Notes: generated by a model from the sequence alone, not told the origin. A DNA stretch of 64,000 nt from Streptomyces sp. TN58 (GCF_001941845.1 NZ_CP018870.1:5370001-5434000), one strand, 5' to 3'; counted from the stretch's first letter, positions 46,964 to 56,691 are shown. Translations and numbers: made by a program.

Positions 46964-49186
46964 CTACGGCTGCCAGGGCAGGGCCGTGCGGGCGGGCGCG
47001 GAAGCCGTGTACAGCTCGTCGACGGCCCGCACCTCGAAGACGGCGGCCCGCTCCCGGCCGGCGCGCGGGACCTCCGCGAGGTAGAGGGCGGTGCCGCAGG
47101 TGCCGCCGAGGAAGCGGCGGCCTCCGCCGGGCAGCACCCGGTGCACCTCGTAGTGGCGCGGCCGTCCGTCCGGACCGGGCACCGCCGCCCGCCACGACAG
47201 GCGCAGCCAGGCCCTGCCGTCCCGGCGGACCGCGCGGTCCACGGCCGCCGCGGTGGGCGGGGCCGGGCGCCGGGTCCGGCCGCCGTCGTGCACCGACAGC
47301 GCGCCGAGCCGCCACACCACCCGGGTGCCCCCGGGCGCGGTGACGCGTACGGCGAGGGCGTACGCCGTCCTGCCCGCCAGCGGCGCGAGCGCGGCCCTCG
47401 CCACGCGCCAGCCGGCAGCCCCGGCCGCCCCCGCAGCGCCGCCCGCCCCGGCAGGTGTCGTCCGCAGCCAGGTGTACGGAACCGGCTCCCCAGGGGCGGA
47501 GGGCTCGCGGACGGCCACGCCGAACTCGACGGCCACCGGCCCCGATCCGGTGGCATGCACCAGTTCCACGACGCTCCGGCGGGTCAGCGGCAGCCGGGTG
47601 GCGTGCAGCGCGACGGCCACCGGGGCCGTCAGTGTGCCCGAGACCAGCAGGCTGGACCCGCCGCGCCAGGCGTCCGCGAAGTCCAGCGTGACGGACGGAC
47701 GCGTTCCGGCGGTGTCCACCACCCAGCGGCGGCCCGGCAGCCGGTCCTGCAGACCGAGGTGGTTCCACGGTGTGTCCGCCGAGACCTCGCCGTTCTCGTA
47801 CCAGCGCAGGCCGTGTCCGGTGTTGAAGGAGCACGCGAAGGGCAGCCCGGCCACGGTGGACCGGTCCGCGACGGCCGTCGCCGGAGCCCGCCAGGAACTT
47901 TCCGGCGCGGGCCGGGCCGGGTCCAGGGACTCGCCCGTCCAGAACCGGTCGTCCGCCCGGTGGAAGGCGCCGGGGGAGCGGTCGGTGAGGTGGTGCAGGG
48001 TCCATTCCGGCCGGTAGAAGCCGTAGCTGACGACGTGGTCGCGTGTGTGCGGGACGATCGCGTCCCAGGGGACGTCGGCGTCCCAGCCCCGGGACTCCGT
48101 GTCCACGGCGGCCCACAGCTCGTGGCGGGAGCGGCCCAGCCGGTCGGCGAGCGCGCCCGAGGCGGACAGCGTCTGCGGGGTCCAGCGGAAGTCGAGGAAC
48201 ACCGTGTCGGCGACCCTCCCCGCCCGGTCCTCGTAGAACTCCTGGTTCAGCGCGTTCAGCGCGCCCTGCCAGCCGACCCGCCCGGTGGCGTTCATGGCGT
48301 CGTACCAGGTGATCCGCAGTCCGTGCGGCTCGCCCGCCGCCCGCAGGGCCCGCAGGAACTCCCGCATCCGGGTGGCCAGCGCACTGTCGCCGCCGTCGGT
48401 CTCGGCGTTGACGAACCAGCCGTCGAAGCCGTACGTCCGGGCCACGCGGACGAGCTGCTCCGCGATCGGGAAGCGGCCGAGGGAGTCGCGCCGCACCAGG
48501 TCGCGGGTCCACCGCAGGTCGCCGCCGTACGCCACGGGCGGCAGGAACACGTTGCCCAGCACCCGCACCCCGTTGCGGTGCGCGGCGTCGACCACGGGCG
48601 CGTTCGGTGCCAGGACGATCCCCTCGCCCGCGGAACCGCCCCAGAAGACCAGCTCGTCGATGTACGCCCAGTGCGTGAGCGCGTAGTAGTCGGCAGTGGC
48701 GGAGCCCTGCGAAGGGTTCCCGGCGGTCGGTGCGAAGGAGACGAGGGAGGCGATACGCGCCTGCCCGGCGCGGGCCGTCCTGTTGGCCGGGACGGGGGTG
48801 AACCGCTCCGCGAGCGGCACGGTCGCGGTGTTGTGGGCCAGGTCGGGGTCGTCCTCGGGGCGCCACCGGCTGAGCGAGCGCCACACGATTCCGGGGCCGG
48901 GGGTGCCCGCCGGGAGGGAGTCCGGGAACCAGTAGGAGGCGTACGGGGCCAGGCCGGCCGGGGCCGGCCCGGGCCCGCCTGCCGCCGGTGCGTCCGGCTC
49001 CGGTGCGTCCGGCTTCGCGGCGGCCGGATCCGAGCCCGCCGCGGCGCGTGCGCGCCCGGCCGCGCCCAGCAGCGCGGCGGCGCCGGCCCCGGCGGCCAGC
49101 ACCCTGCGCCGGGTCGGGCGGGACGGGCGCGGCCGTAACGGGACGGGCGGCGTACGGCGACCGGCGCCGCGGTCGGTGTCGGACAT
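46964..49186 (-). CDS. Tat-exported GH85 endo-beta-N-acetylglucosaminidase
   Basis: A 740-aa secreted glycosidase. The signal RPTRRRVLAAGAGAAALLGAAGRARA has a twin-arginine motif and AxA cleavage site near residue 50. The GH85 catalytic domain follows, with YGFDGWFVNAETDGG: Glu262 is the acid and Asn260 the assisting residue of this substrate-assisted family, which cuts the chitobiose core of N-glycans. C-terminal beta domains (about 500-740) include a fibronectin-III-like end (PRHYEVHRVLPGG). GAGGAG precedes the ATG. It lies 10 bp after the GH5-like gene, so they form an operon for glycan release and processing. Confidence 0.9.
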   Translation of the reverse strand: MSDTDRGAGRRTPPVPLRPRPSRPTRRRVLAAGAGAAALLGAAGRARAAAGSDPAAAKPDAPEPDAPAAGGPGPAPAGLAPYASYWFPDSLPAGTPGPGIVWRSLSRWRPEDDPDLAHNTATVPLAERFTPVPANRTARAGQARIASLVSFAPTAGNPSQGSATADYYALTHWAYIDELVFWGGSAGEGIVLAPNAPVVDAAHRNGVRVLGNVFLPPVAYGGDLRWTRDLVRRDSLGRFPIAEQLVRVARTYGFDGWFVNAETDGGDSALATRMREFLRALRAAGEPHGLRITWYDAMNATGRVGWQGALNALNQEFYEDRAGRVADTVFLDFRWTPQTLSASGALADRLGRSRHELWAAVDTESRGWDADVPWDAIVPHTRDHVVSYGFYRPEWTLHHLTDRSPGAFHRADDRFWTGESLDPARPAPESSWRAPATAVADRSTVAGLPFACSFNTGHGLRWYENGEVSADTPWNHLGLQDRLPGRRWVVDTAGTRPSVTLDFADAWRGGSSLLVSGTLTAPVAVALHATRLPLTRRSVVELVHATGSGPVAVEFGVAVREPSAPGEPVPYTWLRTTPAGAGGAAGAAGAAGWRVARAALAPLAGRTAYALAVRVTAPGGTRVVWRLGALSVHDGGRTRRPAPPTAAAVDRAVRRDGRAWLRLSWRAAVPGPDGRPRHYEVHRVLPGGGRRFLGGTCGTALYLAEVPRAGRERAAVFEVRAVDELYTASAPARTALPWQP

Positions 49187-49196
49187 GCGGGGCTCC

Positions 49197-50468
49197 TCAC
49201 GAGCGGTCGGATCGGGGCATGACGTCACGGACGTGCAGCACCTCGGTGATGCCGCGGGCCGCCAGATGGGCGGAATCCCCGGCGCGCTCCGCAAGGACCA
49301 CCGCGGGGCGCGCCCCCTGGGCCGTCAGCGCGGTCCAGGCGTCGAAGAACGCGCCGCCGGGGGCGCACACGGAACGCCCAGGGGCGTGCTCGGCTCCTCC
49401 CACGTCCACCGCCAGCGCCGTGGTGCGCGGAGCGGGACGGTGGGCGCGGCCGCGCCACCGCGCCGCGATCCGGGCGAGGGCGGCGCCGGCCGGCTTGGTC
49501 CTGCGGTCGTTGGTGAGCAGGCCGAGGCCGTACTCCAGCTCCGGGAAGTCGGCGAGGTCCCGGGACACGTCGTGCGAGCACCACCAGGTCACTCCCCACA
49601 GATCCGGGCAGTCCAGCGCGTTCACGACGGTGGCCTCGGTGAACCGCTCCGCCTGCTCCGGCCCGATCAGCGGCGCCGGGGCGCCGGCCTCCTGGAGCCA
49701 CACCGGGCGGTGCGGGTCGGTGGCCCAGGCCTTGGAGAGCTCGATCAGGTACGCGGCGTGGTGCTCGGTCGCCGTCCCGCGCGCCCCGTGGCGCTGCGCG
49801 GTGCCGTCGAACACCCACGAGTGGACGGCGGTGGCCGCGCCCGGCCCGGAGGCCTGGGCGGGCGTGAAGGGGTGGTCGTCGCGGTACCAGACGGCGTCGT
49901 ACGCGGCGTGCAGGTGGAGGCGGCCGGGCGCTCCCCGCTCGCAGGCGGCGAGCATCCGCTCCAGCCAGCGGGCGGCCTGGGCGGGGGTGATCCGGTCGGG
50001 GTCGGGGTGCGGGGCGCCGGAGAACTGGTTGACCTCGTTGCCGACGGTCATCCCGAGGAAGTTCGGCCGGTCGGCGAGGGCCGCGGCGAGCGTGCGCAGG
50101 TACTCCTCCTGCGCGGCGACCACGTCGGGGTCGGTGAAGATGTTGCGCCGGTGCCAGGTCCGGGTCCAGGCGGGCAGGAAGTCGAAGCTCGACAAGTGCC
50201 CCTGTAGGCCGTCCACGTGGACGTCGAGTCCGCGCGCGGCGGCCGCGTCCGCGAGGGCGACGAGCTGCTCGACGGCACGGGGCCGGATCAGTGTGCGGTT
50301 CGGGTGGAAGACCGGCCACAGCGGGAAGACCCGTACGTGGTCCAGCCCGAGCGCGGCGATGGCGTCGAGGTCGGCTCCGACCTCGCCGAGATCGAAGTCC
50401 AGCCAGTGGTGGAACCAGCCCTGGGCCGGCGTGTAGTTGGCACCGAAGCGGATCGGGTCGTCCTGCAC
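49197..50468 (-). CDS. GH5-like cytoplasmic glycoside hydrolase (mannanase/mannosidase type)
   Basis: A 423-aa TIM-barrel hydrolase of clan GH-A without a signal peptide. The acid/base is probably Glu145 in TVGNEVNQF (N-E pair) and the nucleophile Glu260 in VWLQEAGAP; WFHHWLDFDLGEVGADLDAIAALGLDHVRVFPLWP is the typical N-terminal barrel start. Family members act on beta-mannosides, which suits processing of N-glycan cores released by the adjacent GH85 enzyme. GTG at 50468 has GAGGA 7 nt upstream; an ATG at 50516 lacks this. Divergent from the LacI gene. Confidence 0.8.
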   Translation of the reverse strand: MQDDPIRFGANYTPAQGWFHHWLDFDLGEVGADLDAIAALGLDHVRVFPLWPVFHPNRTLIRPRAVEQLVALADAAAARGLDVHVDGLQGHLSSFDFLPAWTRTWHRRNIFTDPDVVAAQEEYLRTLAAALADRPNFLGMTVGNEVNQFSGAPHPDPDRITPAQAARWLERMLAACERGAPGRLHLHAAYDAVWYRDDHPFTPAQASGPGAATAVHSWVFDGTAQRHGARGTATEHHAAYLIELSKAWATDPHRPVWLQEAGAPAPLIGPEQAERFTEATVVNALDCPDLWGVTWWCSHDVSRDLADFPELEYGLGLLTNDRRTKPAGAALARIAARWRGRAHRPAPRTTALAVDVGGAEHAPGRSVCAPGGAFFDAWTALTAQGARPAVVLAERAGDSAHLAARGITEVLHVRDVMPRSDRS

Positions 50469-50516
50469 AAGGCGTCCTCGGTTCTGCGGTCCGCACGAAT
50501 TCACCGGGCGGGCCAC

Positions 50517-50545
50517 AAAGTGCCCGTGGCCGTGCGGAAAGTCAA
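50517..50545 (-). promoter_or_regulatory. Possible promoter of the GH5-GH85 operon
   Basis: On the minus strand TTGACT (50545-50540), 17-bp spacer, CACTTT (50522-50517), about 50 bp before the GH5-like start. The -10 is a weak match. The 287-bp divergent region also holds GCTAA-N6-TTAGC (50621-50636), a small palindrome that a LacI-type repressor could use. No gene is seen in it. Confidence 0.35.
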
Positions 50546-50755
50546 CAGGGCGTCCGGTGCGGCGGCTTATGCGCTTGAGCCCGGTCCCCCCAAGGGGTAC
50601 GTGCCGAAAGGAGCCGTGCGGCTAATGCGGTTTAGCGAAGGTGTGGCCCGGGGAATGTGCCGGAATGGACGGCGGTGCCCCCGGCCGATGTCCCCGGCTG
50701 ATGTCCTCGGCCGGTGCCCCGGCGTGTCCGCACCCCGCAGTGAATGAGGCAGGCC

Positions 50756-51868
50756 ATGGCCCGCAGGCCCACGATCAAGGACATCGCCCGGCGGGCCGGA
50801 GTGTCGCAGAGCGCCGTCTCCTTCGCGCTGAACGGCCGCCCCGGCGTCTCGCAGGACACCCGGGCCCGGATCCGCCGCGTCGCGGAGGAACTCGGCTGGC
50901 AGGCCAACAGCGCCGCCCGCGCGCTGTCCGGCGAACGCTCCGGCGCCGTCGGGCTCGTCCTGGCCCGGCCCGCGCACACCCTCGGCGCCGAGTCCTTCTT
51001 CCTGCGGCTCGTATCCGGCATCCAGGAGGTCCTCGCCGCCGCCGGTACCGCGCTGCTGTTCCAGGTCGTCGAGGACGTGGACGCCGAATGCGCGGTCTAC
51101 CGCCGCTGGTGGGCGGAGCGACGGGTCGACGGCGTGCTCGTCGTCGACCCGCGTACGGGGGACCCGCGGCCCGCGCTCCTGGCGGAGCTGGGCCTGCCCG
51201 CGGTCACCATAGGCGAGCCCGGCCCGCCGGCCCCGGCCGGCCTCGCACCGCCGGCGGTTCCCGGGTCCCTGCCCCCGTCCCCGCCGCTGTCCTCGGTCCG
51301 GGCGGACGACGCCGGTGCGATGGCCCAGATCCTGGAACACCTCCACGGGCTGGGCCACCGCCGGATCGTCCACATAGCGGGGCTGCCCGGCCTCGCCCAC
51401 ACCGTCCGCCGGATGGAGTCCCTGCGGGCCGAGGCCGAGCGGCGCGGCCTCGGCCCCGACCGCGTGCACTCCGTGGTCACCGACTACTCCGACACGGAGG
51501 GCGCGGCCGCCACCCGCCGGGTCCTCGCCGAGCCGCGGCCCCCGACCGCGCTCGTCTACGACAACGACGTGATGGCCGTCACCGGCCGTGCGGTCGCCGC
51601 CGAACTGGGCATCCCCGTGCCGCACCGGCTCTCGATCGTGGCCTGGGACGACTCCGCGCTGTGCCGGGTCACCCACCCCCGGCTCACGGCCCTCGTCCGC
51701 GACACGGCCGGCTTCGGGCGGCTGGCCGCCGAGGAACTGCTGTCCGTGATCGCGGGCGGTCCGACCGGGGTACGGGAGAGCGAGCGGCCGCGGCTGGAGC
51801 CTCGTGAGAGCACGGCTCCGCCCCCGCGCATACTGATTCCCGAACCCTTCCTGGAGCCGCCACCGTGA
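50756..51868 (+). CDS. LacI-family transcriptional regulator
   Basis: A 370-aa repressor. HTH and hinge at residues 4-55 (PTIKDIARRAGVSQSAVSFALNGRPGVSQDTRARI ... NSAARALSG), then a periplasmic-binding-like ligand domain (HGLGHRRIVHIAGLPG, PTALVYDNDVMAVTGRAVAAELGIPVP, SIVAWDDSALCRVTHPRLTAL). Its GTGA-overlapped partner is a ROK kinase, and the divergent operon holds glycosidases, so it likely senses a glycan-derived sugar. The ATG at 50756 starts the HTH directly; a preceding GAGGCAGG supports it. Confidence 0.93.
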   Translation: MARRPTIKDIARRAGVSQSAVSFALNGRPGVSQDTRARIRRVAEELGWQANSAARALSGERSGAVGLVLARPAHTLGAESFFLRLVSGIQEVLAAAGTALLFQVVEDVDAECAVYRRWWAERRVDGVLVVDPRTGDPRPALLAELGLPAVTIGEPGPPAPAGLAPPAVPGSLPPSPPLSSVRADDAGAMAQILEHLHGLGHRRIVHIAGLPGLAHTVRRMESLRAEAERRGLGPDRVHSVVTDYSDTEGAAATRRVLAEPRPPTALVYDNDVMAVTGRAVAAELGIPVPHRLSIVAWDDSALCRVTHPRLTALVRDTAGFGRLAAEELLSVIAGGPTGVRESERPRLEPRESTAPPPRILIPEPFLEPPP

Positions 51869-52890
51869 TCACCCCCACCACCCCGTCACCCGCACCGCGT
51901 GCCCCCGCGCGGGCCACCGGACCGACGGTGGCGATCGACATCGGCGGCACGAAGATCGCCGGGGCGCTGGTGCACCCCGACGGAACGATGTCGGCCACCA
52001 CGCGCCGCCCCACCCCGCGCGGAGCGGACGCCGAAGGCGTCATGGCGGCGGTGGCCGAGGTCGTCGCCGACCTGTCCCGTTCGCCGCTGTGGGCCTCCGC
52101 GGTCCGCTGCGGCATCGGCAGCGCCGGTCCCGTGGACACCTCCCGCGGCACGGTCAGCCCGGTGAACATCGGGGCGTGGCGGGATTTCCCGGTCCGGGAG
52201 CGGGTCGAGGCGGAGCTCGCCGCGCGCGGAGCCGGACTGCCGGCCGTACTGGCGGGCGACGGTGTGGCGATGACCGCCGCCGAGCACTGGCTGGGCGCGG
52301 CCCGCGGGTACGCGAACGCGCTGTGCATGGTGGTCTCCACGGGTGTCGGCGGCGGGCTGATCCTCGACAACCGGCTCCACCCCGGCCCCACCGGCAACGC
52401 CGGCCACATCGGCCACATCAGCGTGGCCTTCGACGGCGAGAGGTGCGTCTGCGGCGGGCGCGGCTGCGTCGAATCGATCGCCTCCGGCACGGCGATCGCC
52501 CGCTGGGCCCTCGACCAGGGCTGGAAGCCGTCGGCCGGCTCCGGTGGGAGTGCCGCGCACGACGCCACGGCGGCGGGCGTGGCCGCGGCCGCCGCGCAGG
52601 GAGACCCGATCGCCCTGGCCGCCTTCGACCGTGCCGGCCGCGCCCTGGCCGCGGCCATCGCGGCGAGCGCCACCCTCGTGGAGACGGACATCGCGGTCAT
52701 CGGGGGTGGGGTGGCCGCCGCCGGGGAGACCCTCTTCGGCCCGATCCGCGCCCACCTCGCCCAGTACGCCACGCTCTCCTTCGTCCAGCGGCTGCAGGTG
52801 GTGCCGGCGGCGCTGGGCACCCACGCGGGCCTGATCGGCGCGGCAGCGGCGGCGACGATGCTGCTGTCGCCCCGGGGATCCGGTGTCTGA
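51865..52890 (+). CDS. ROK-family sugar kinase
   Basis: A 341-aa cytoplasmic kinase. Phosphate motif DIGGTKIAG (Asp25-), catalytic Asp in AGDGVAMTAAEHWLG, ROK glycine-rich segment VSTGVGGGLILDNRLHPGPTGNAGHIGHI, and the zinc-binding CVCGGRGCVE at 194-203. It probably phosphorylates glucose, N-acetylglucosamine or mannose-type sugars; the neighbouring glycosidases favour an amino sugar or mannose but this is inference. GTG start overlaps the LacI stop. The stop is 3 bp from the convergent TAXI gene's stop. Confidence 0.9.
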   Translation: MITPTTPSPAPRAPARATGPTVAIDIGGTKIAGALVHPDGTMSATTRRPTPRGADAEGVMAAVAEVVADLSRSPLWASAVRCGIGSAGPVDTSRGTVSPVNIGAWRDFPVRERVEAELAARGAGLPAVLAGDGVAMTAAEHWLGAARGYANALCMVVSTGVGGGLILDNRLHPGPTGNAGHIGHISVAFDGERCVCGGRGCVESIASGTAIARWALDQGWKPSAGSGGSAAHDATAAGVAAAAAQGDPIALAAFDRAGRALAAAIAASATLVETDIAVIGGGVAAAGETLFGPIRAHLAQYATLSFVQRLQVVPAALGTHAGLIGAAAAATMLLSPRGSGV

Positions 52891-52893
52891 GCG

Positions 52894-53889
52894 TCAGGGC
52901 TTGACGGACCGGTAGTACCGGCCGGCGCCCTCGTGGAGCTCCAGGGGATCGGTGTAGATCGCCGTCCGCAGGTCCACCAGCTGCGCCGCGTGTACCTCGT
53001 GGCCGACCAGGTCCCGGCTGAGGATCACCGTGCGGGTCAGCTGCTCGGTCAGCTCCGGGTCGGTCTTGGCGGTGGTCACGAGCAGGTTCGGCACGGCCAG
53101 GGTGGTCACCGCGCTGGTGTTGCGCGCCCGGGAGTACGCGTCCTGCGGCATCACGGCCGTCCGGTAGTAGCGCGCCGGGCTGCCGGTCCTCTGCAGCCCC
53201 TCCGCCATGTCGCCGAGCTGCACGAGCCGGATGTCGAAGCGTTCCGACAGCTCCTTCACCGCGTTCGTCGGCAGGCCGCCCGACCAGAAGAAGGCGTCGA
53301 TCCGGCCCGCCTCCAGCTCGGCCGGCATCGTGTCGATGCCGATGGACACCGGCGTGATGTCCAGCACCGGGTCGATGCCCGCCGCGGTGAGCAGCCGCTC
53401 CGTGACCAGGCGTACCCCGGAGGCGGGCTGGCCGATCGCGACCCGCTTGCCCCGCAGGTCCCGCGCCGACTGCACCGGCGACCCGGCCGGCACCACGAGC
53501 TGCACGTAGTCGTCGTAGAGCCGCGCGCATCCGCGCAGCAGGTCCGCGCCCGGCTTCCCGTCGAGCCGGTACTGGGCCACCGCGTCCGCCGTGGCCACGG
53601 TGAAGTCCGCCTCCCCGGTGGCCAGCCGCTTCAGGTTCTCCTGCGAGCCCTCGCTGGTCATCAGCTCCACGTCCACCCCGGGCATGTCCCGCCCGAGCGC
53701 CTGCTGCAGGAGCGTTCCGTACCGGTGGTAGACACCGGTGCGCCCGCCGGTGCTGAAGGTCAGCTCGCCCTGGAGGTCCGGCCTGCCGAAAGGATTGAGC
53801 CACCAGGTGAGGACGCCGAGCACGGCGAGTACGGCCACCAGGACCCGCAGGGCGTGGCGCCTGCTGATCCGGGGCGGTACGAGAGGCAT
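52894..53889 (-). CDS. TAXI-family solute-binding protein (TRAP-associated)
   Basis: A 331-aa protein with an uncleaved-looking N-terminal anchor ([17 protein letters not shown]) and a periplasmic-binding fold: [49 protein letters not shown], and [18 protein letters not shown]. These are TAXI (TRAP-T-associated) signatures; such proteins feed dicarboxylates or glutamate-like ligands to TRAP fusion permeases. No DctQM-type permease is nearby in this window, so it is an orphan here. The chosen ATG has GGCAGGA upstream. It is divergent from miaB. Confidence 0.9.
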   Translation of the reverse strand: MPLVPPRISRRHALRVLVAVLAVLGVLTWWLNPFGRPDLQGELTFSTGGRTGVYHRYGTLLQQALGRDMPGVDVELMTSEGSQENLKRLATGEADFTVATADAVAQYRLDGKPGADLLRGCARLYDDYVQLVVPAGSPVQSARDLRGKRVAIGQPASGVRLVTERLLTAAGIDPVLDITPVSIGIDTMPAELEAGRIDAFFWSGGLPTNAVKELSERFDIRLVQLGDMAEGLQRTGSPARYYRTAVMPQDAYSRARNTSAVTTLAVPNLLVTTAKTDPELTEQLTRTVILSRDLVGHEVHAAQLVDLRTAIYTDPLELHEGAGRYYRSVKP

Positions 53890-54063
53890 GGGCGCGATCC
53901 TGCCACCCGGCCGCCGTCCTGTCACGGTGCGGGCCGTCCGCCCTCCCTGCCCGCGGCCGCCGTCACGCCCCTGACCTGCGGCTCGACCGGTACGCCGGGC
54001 TCCCGCCCGGGGGCGGGCCGCACGGCGGCCGGAGGCCTCCCGCGCACCGCCTACCCTTGTGGC

Positions 54064-55587
54064 ATGACCAGCAGCGACCGGAGCCAGGCAGTGGACGAGA
54101 AGCGAAGCTACGAGGTGCGCACCTACGGGTGCCAGATGAACGTGCACGACTCGGAGCGGCTCTCCGGTCTGCTGGAGGACGCCGGATACGTCCGGGCGCC
54201 CGAGGGCTCCGACGGCGACGCCGACGTGGTGGTCTTCAACACCTGCGCGGTCCGTGAGAACGCCGACAACAAGCTGTACGGAAACCTCGGCCGGCTCGCC
54301 CCGATGAAGACCAGGCGCCCCGGCATGCAGATCGCCGTCGGCGGCTGCCTCGCCCAGAAGGACCGGGACACGATCGTCAAGAAGGCCCCCTGGGTCGACG
54401 TCGTCTTCGGCACGCACAACATCGGCAAGCTCCCCGTGCTGCTGGAGCGCGCCCGCATCCAGGAAGAGGCGCAGGTCGAGATCGCCGAGTCGCTGGAGGC
54501 CTTCCCCTCCACGCTCCCCACCCGCCGGGAGTCCGCGTACGCGGCCTGGGTCTCGATCTCCGTCGGCTGCAACAACACCTGCACCTTCTGCATCGTGCCC
54601 GCGCTGCGCGGCAAGGAGGAGGACCGCCGGCCCGGCGACATCCTTGCCGAGGTGGAGGCCCTGGTCGCCGAGGGCGTCTCGGAGATCACCCTGCTCGGCC
54701 AGAACGTCAACGCCTACGGTTCCGACCTCGGCGACCGCGAGGCCTTCTCCAAGCTGCTGCGCGCCTGCGGCCGGATCGAGGGCCTGGAGCGGGTCCGCTT
54801 CACCTCCCCGCACCCCCGCGACTTCACGGACGACGTGATCGCGGCGATGGCCGAGACGCCGAACGTGATGCCGCAGCTGCACATGCCGCTGCAGTCCGGC
54901 TCGGACCCGGTCCTGAAGGCGATGCGCCGCTCGTACCGGCAGGAGCGCTTCCTCGGCATCATCGAGAAGGTCCGCGCCGCGATCCCGCACGCCGCGATCT
55001 CCACCGACATCATCGTGGGCTTCCCCGGTGAGACGGAGGAGGACTTCCAGCAGACGATGCACGTGGTGCGCGAGGCCCGCTTCGCCAACGCCTTCACCTT
55101 CCAGTACTCCAAGCGGCCCGGCACCCCCGCCGCCGACATGGACGGGCAGATCCCCAAGGAGGTCGTGCAGGACCGCTACATGCGCCTGGTCGCCCTCCAG
55201 GAGGAGATCTCCTGGGAGGAGAACAAGAAGCAGGTAGGCCGCACGCTGGAGGTCATGGTCGCCGAGGGCGAGGGCCGCAAGGACGGCGCCACGCACCGAC
55301 TGTCCGGCCGCGCCCCCGACAACCGCCTGGTCCACTTCACCAAGCCGGAGCAGGAGGTCCGCCCCGGCGACGTGGTCACCGTGGAGATCACCTACGCCGC
55401 CCCGCACCACCTGCTGGCCGAGGGCCCCACGTCGGCGGTGCGCCGCACCCGCGCCGGCGACGCCTGGGAGAAGCGCAACGCCGCCCCCGCCCAGCCCGCG
55501 GGTGTCATGCTCGGCATCCCGACGCTGGGCGTCCCGGCGCCCCTGCCGGCCGCCGCCTCCGGCTGCTCGGTGCCCGCCTCCTCCTGA
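54064..55587 (+). CDS. miaB: tRNA-2-methylthio-N6-dimethylallyladenosine synthase MiaB
   Basis: A 507-aa radical-SAM enzyme that methylthiolates i6A37 in tRNAs, after MiaA. UPF0004 cysteines Cys23 (YGCQMN), Cys61 (FNTCAVREN) and Cys95 (GGCLAQ); radical-[11 protein letters not shown] at 169-176; C-terminal TRAM domain ([13 protein letters not shown] ... [30 protein letters not shown]). About 70 extra residues at the C-terminus are low-complexity Ala/Pro. The ATG lies 7 nt after TACCCT, suggesting a leaderless mRNA. miaA is 1.5 kb downstream on the same strand. Confidence 0.96.
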   Translation: MTSSDRSQAVDEKRSYEVRTYGCQMNVHDSERLSGLLEDAGYVRAPEGSDGDADVVVFNTCAVRENADNKLYGNLGRLAPMKTRRPGMQIAVGGCLAQKDRDTIVKKAPWVDVVFGTHNIGKLPVLLERARIQEEAQVEIAESLEAFPSTLPTRRESAYAAWVSISVGCNNTCTFCIVPALRGKEEDRRPGDILAEVEALVAEGVSEITLLGQNVNAYGSDLGDREAFSKLLRACGRIEGLERVRFTSPHPRDFTDDVIAAMAETPNVMPQLHMPLQSGSDPVLKAMRRSYRQERFLGIIEKVRAAIPHAAISTDIIVGFPGETEEDFQQTMHVVREARFANAFTFQYSKRPGTPAADMDGQIPKEVVQDRYMRLVALQEEISWEENKKQVGRTLEVMVAEGEGRKDGATHRLSGRAPDNRLVHFTKPEQEVRPGDVVTVEITYAAPHHLLAEGPTSAVRRTRAGDAWEKRNAAPAQPAGVMLGIPTLGVPAPLPAAASGCSVPASS

Positions 55588-55622
55588 GGCTCGGGTGCGG
55601 CGCTCCGGCTAGGCTGCGGATC

Positions 55623-56345
55623 ATGCTCGTAGCCGCTGCCGTCTGCCCCGCCCCGCCGCTGCTCGTGCCGGAGGTCGCCGCGGGCGCCGCCGCCGAACTC
55701 GGTGACGCCCGTACCGCCTGCTCCGACGCCCTCGCTGTGCTCGCCGCCTCCCGGCCCGACCTCCTCGTCGTGGTCGGAGCGGCGGCCGAAGGCGGCGGGT
55801 ACGACCAGGGCACCCCCGGCAGCTTCGCCGGCTTCGGCGTCGACCTGACCGTCACCCTCGGTCCGGACCTGGGCGAATCGCCGAGCGGCCACGCCACCGG
55901 GGACACCCTGCCGGCTTCCCTCGCGGTCGCCGGCTGGCTGCTCGGGCAGGCCCGCTGGTCGGCCGCCCCGGTCGCCGGAGTGGCCGTCGCCGAGGACCTC
56001 CCGCCCGGCGGCTGTGGCCTCCTCGGGCAGGACATCGGCCGTTCCGCGGCACGCGTGGCCATGCTCGTCGTCGGGGACGGTAGCGCCTGCCGCACCCTCA
56101 AGGCCCCCGGGTACCTGGACGAGCGTGCCGCGGGCTTCGACGCGGCCGCCGCCCGCGCCCTCGCAACCGCCGACACGGCCGCGCTTGCCGCGATCGACGC
56201 CGGGCTCGCCGCCGAGCTCCAGGCCGCCGGCCGGGCGCCCTGGCAGGTGCTGGCCGGCGCCGCCGAGGGCGCGGACCTCGCCGGCCGCCTGCTGTACGAG
56301 GACGCCCCGTACGGCGTCGGGTACTTCGTCGCCGCCTGGTCCTGA
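55623..56345 (+). CDS. Class III extradiol dioxygenase-like (LigB/MEMO fold) protein
   Basis: A 240-aa Ala/Gly-rich protein (MLVAAAVCPAPPLLVPEVAAG, DLLVVVGAAAEGGGYDQGTPGSF, VGYFVAAWS). It resembles the extradiol-dioxygenase subunit B-like proteins that sit between miaB and miaA in Streptomyces. The metal-binding histidines of true LigB enzymes are not evident at the N-terminal CPAPP motif, so dioxygenase activity is doubtful. The ATG follows TAGGCT by 7 nt (leaderless style). A 27-bp hairpin follows. Confidence 0.75.
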   Translation: MLVAAAVCPAPPLLVPEVAAGAAAELGDARTACSDALAVLAASRPDLLVVVGAAAEGGGYDQGTPGSFAGFGVDLTVTLGPDLGESPSGHATGDTLPASLAVAGWLLGQARWSAAPVAGVAVAEDLPPGGCGLLGQDIGRSAARVAMLVVGDGSACRTLKAPGYLDERAAGFDAAAARALATADTAALAAIDAGLAAELQAAGRAPWQVLAGAAEGADLAGRLLYEDAPYGVGYFVAAWS

Positions 56346-56379
56346 CGAGTCGGCCGGCCAGGCGCCCGGCCGCTCCGCC

Positions 56380-56437
56380 GAACGCCGCAGGGGCGCGGAA
56401 CCGGACTCATCCGGTTCCGCGCCCCTGCGGCGTTCGC
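56380..56437. terminator. 27-bp perfect hairpin between convergent genes
   Basis: Arms at 56380-56406 and 56411-56437 are exact reverse complements over 27 bp around the loop CTCA. It lies 34 nt after the dioxygenase-like stop and 8 nt beyond the convergent antitoxin-family stop, so it can serve both directions. This is the longest perfect stem in the window. Confidence 0.88.
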
Positions 56438-56445
56438 GGACCGCG

Positions 56446-56691
56446 TCAGGAGGCGGCCGGCGGCGTCTGCCCGCCGGGGGCGTCCTTGTGCGCGATCTTC
56501 CCCAAGGCGTCCTTCGCCTTGCCCGTCCCGCTCGTGATCTGGCCGCTGTACTTGCCCTTGGTCTTGGAGTCCACGGCCTTGGCGACCTTGTCCAGACCCT
56601 CGCTGATCCTGCCCTCGTGCTGGTGCGCGAGATCGCCGACCTTGTCCTTCGCCGGAGCGAGCTTGGCCTTCAGATTGTCCAGCAGGCCCAT
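56446..56691 (-). CDS. MT0933-like antitoxin-family small protein
   Basis: An 81-aa Lys/Ala/Gly-rich, helical protein (MGLLDNLKAKLAPAKDKVGDLAHQHEGRISEGLDKVAKAVDSKTKGKYS). It fits the actinobacterial MT0933/Rv0909-like antitoxin family. No SRPBCC-type toxin partner (Rv0910-like) is adjacent, so it may be an orphan or have another role; sequence also resembles CsbD-like stress proteins in amphipathic character. A small acidic gene lies 23 bp upstream on the same strand. Confidence 0.8.
   Translation of the reverse strand: MGLLDNLKAKLAPAKDKVGDLAHQHEGRISEGLDKVAKAVDSKTKGKYSGQITSGTGKAKDALGKIAHKDAPGGQTPPAAS

Noticed and set aside
56433..56446. ClgR-box-like GTTCGC-N5-GCG
   Set aside because: It is part of and beside the 27-bp terminator hairpin at a gene's 3' end, not upstream of any gene; probably coincidence.
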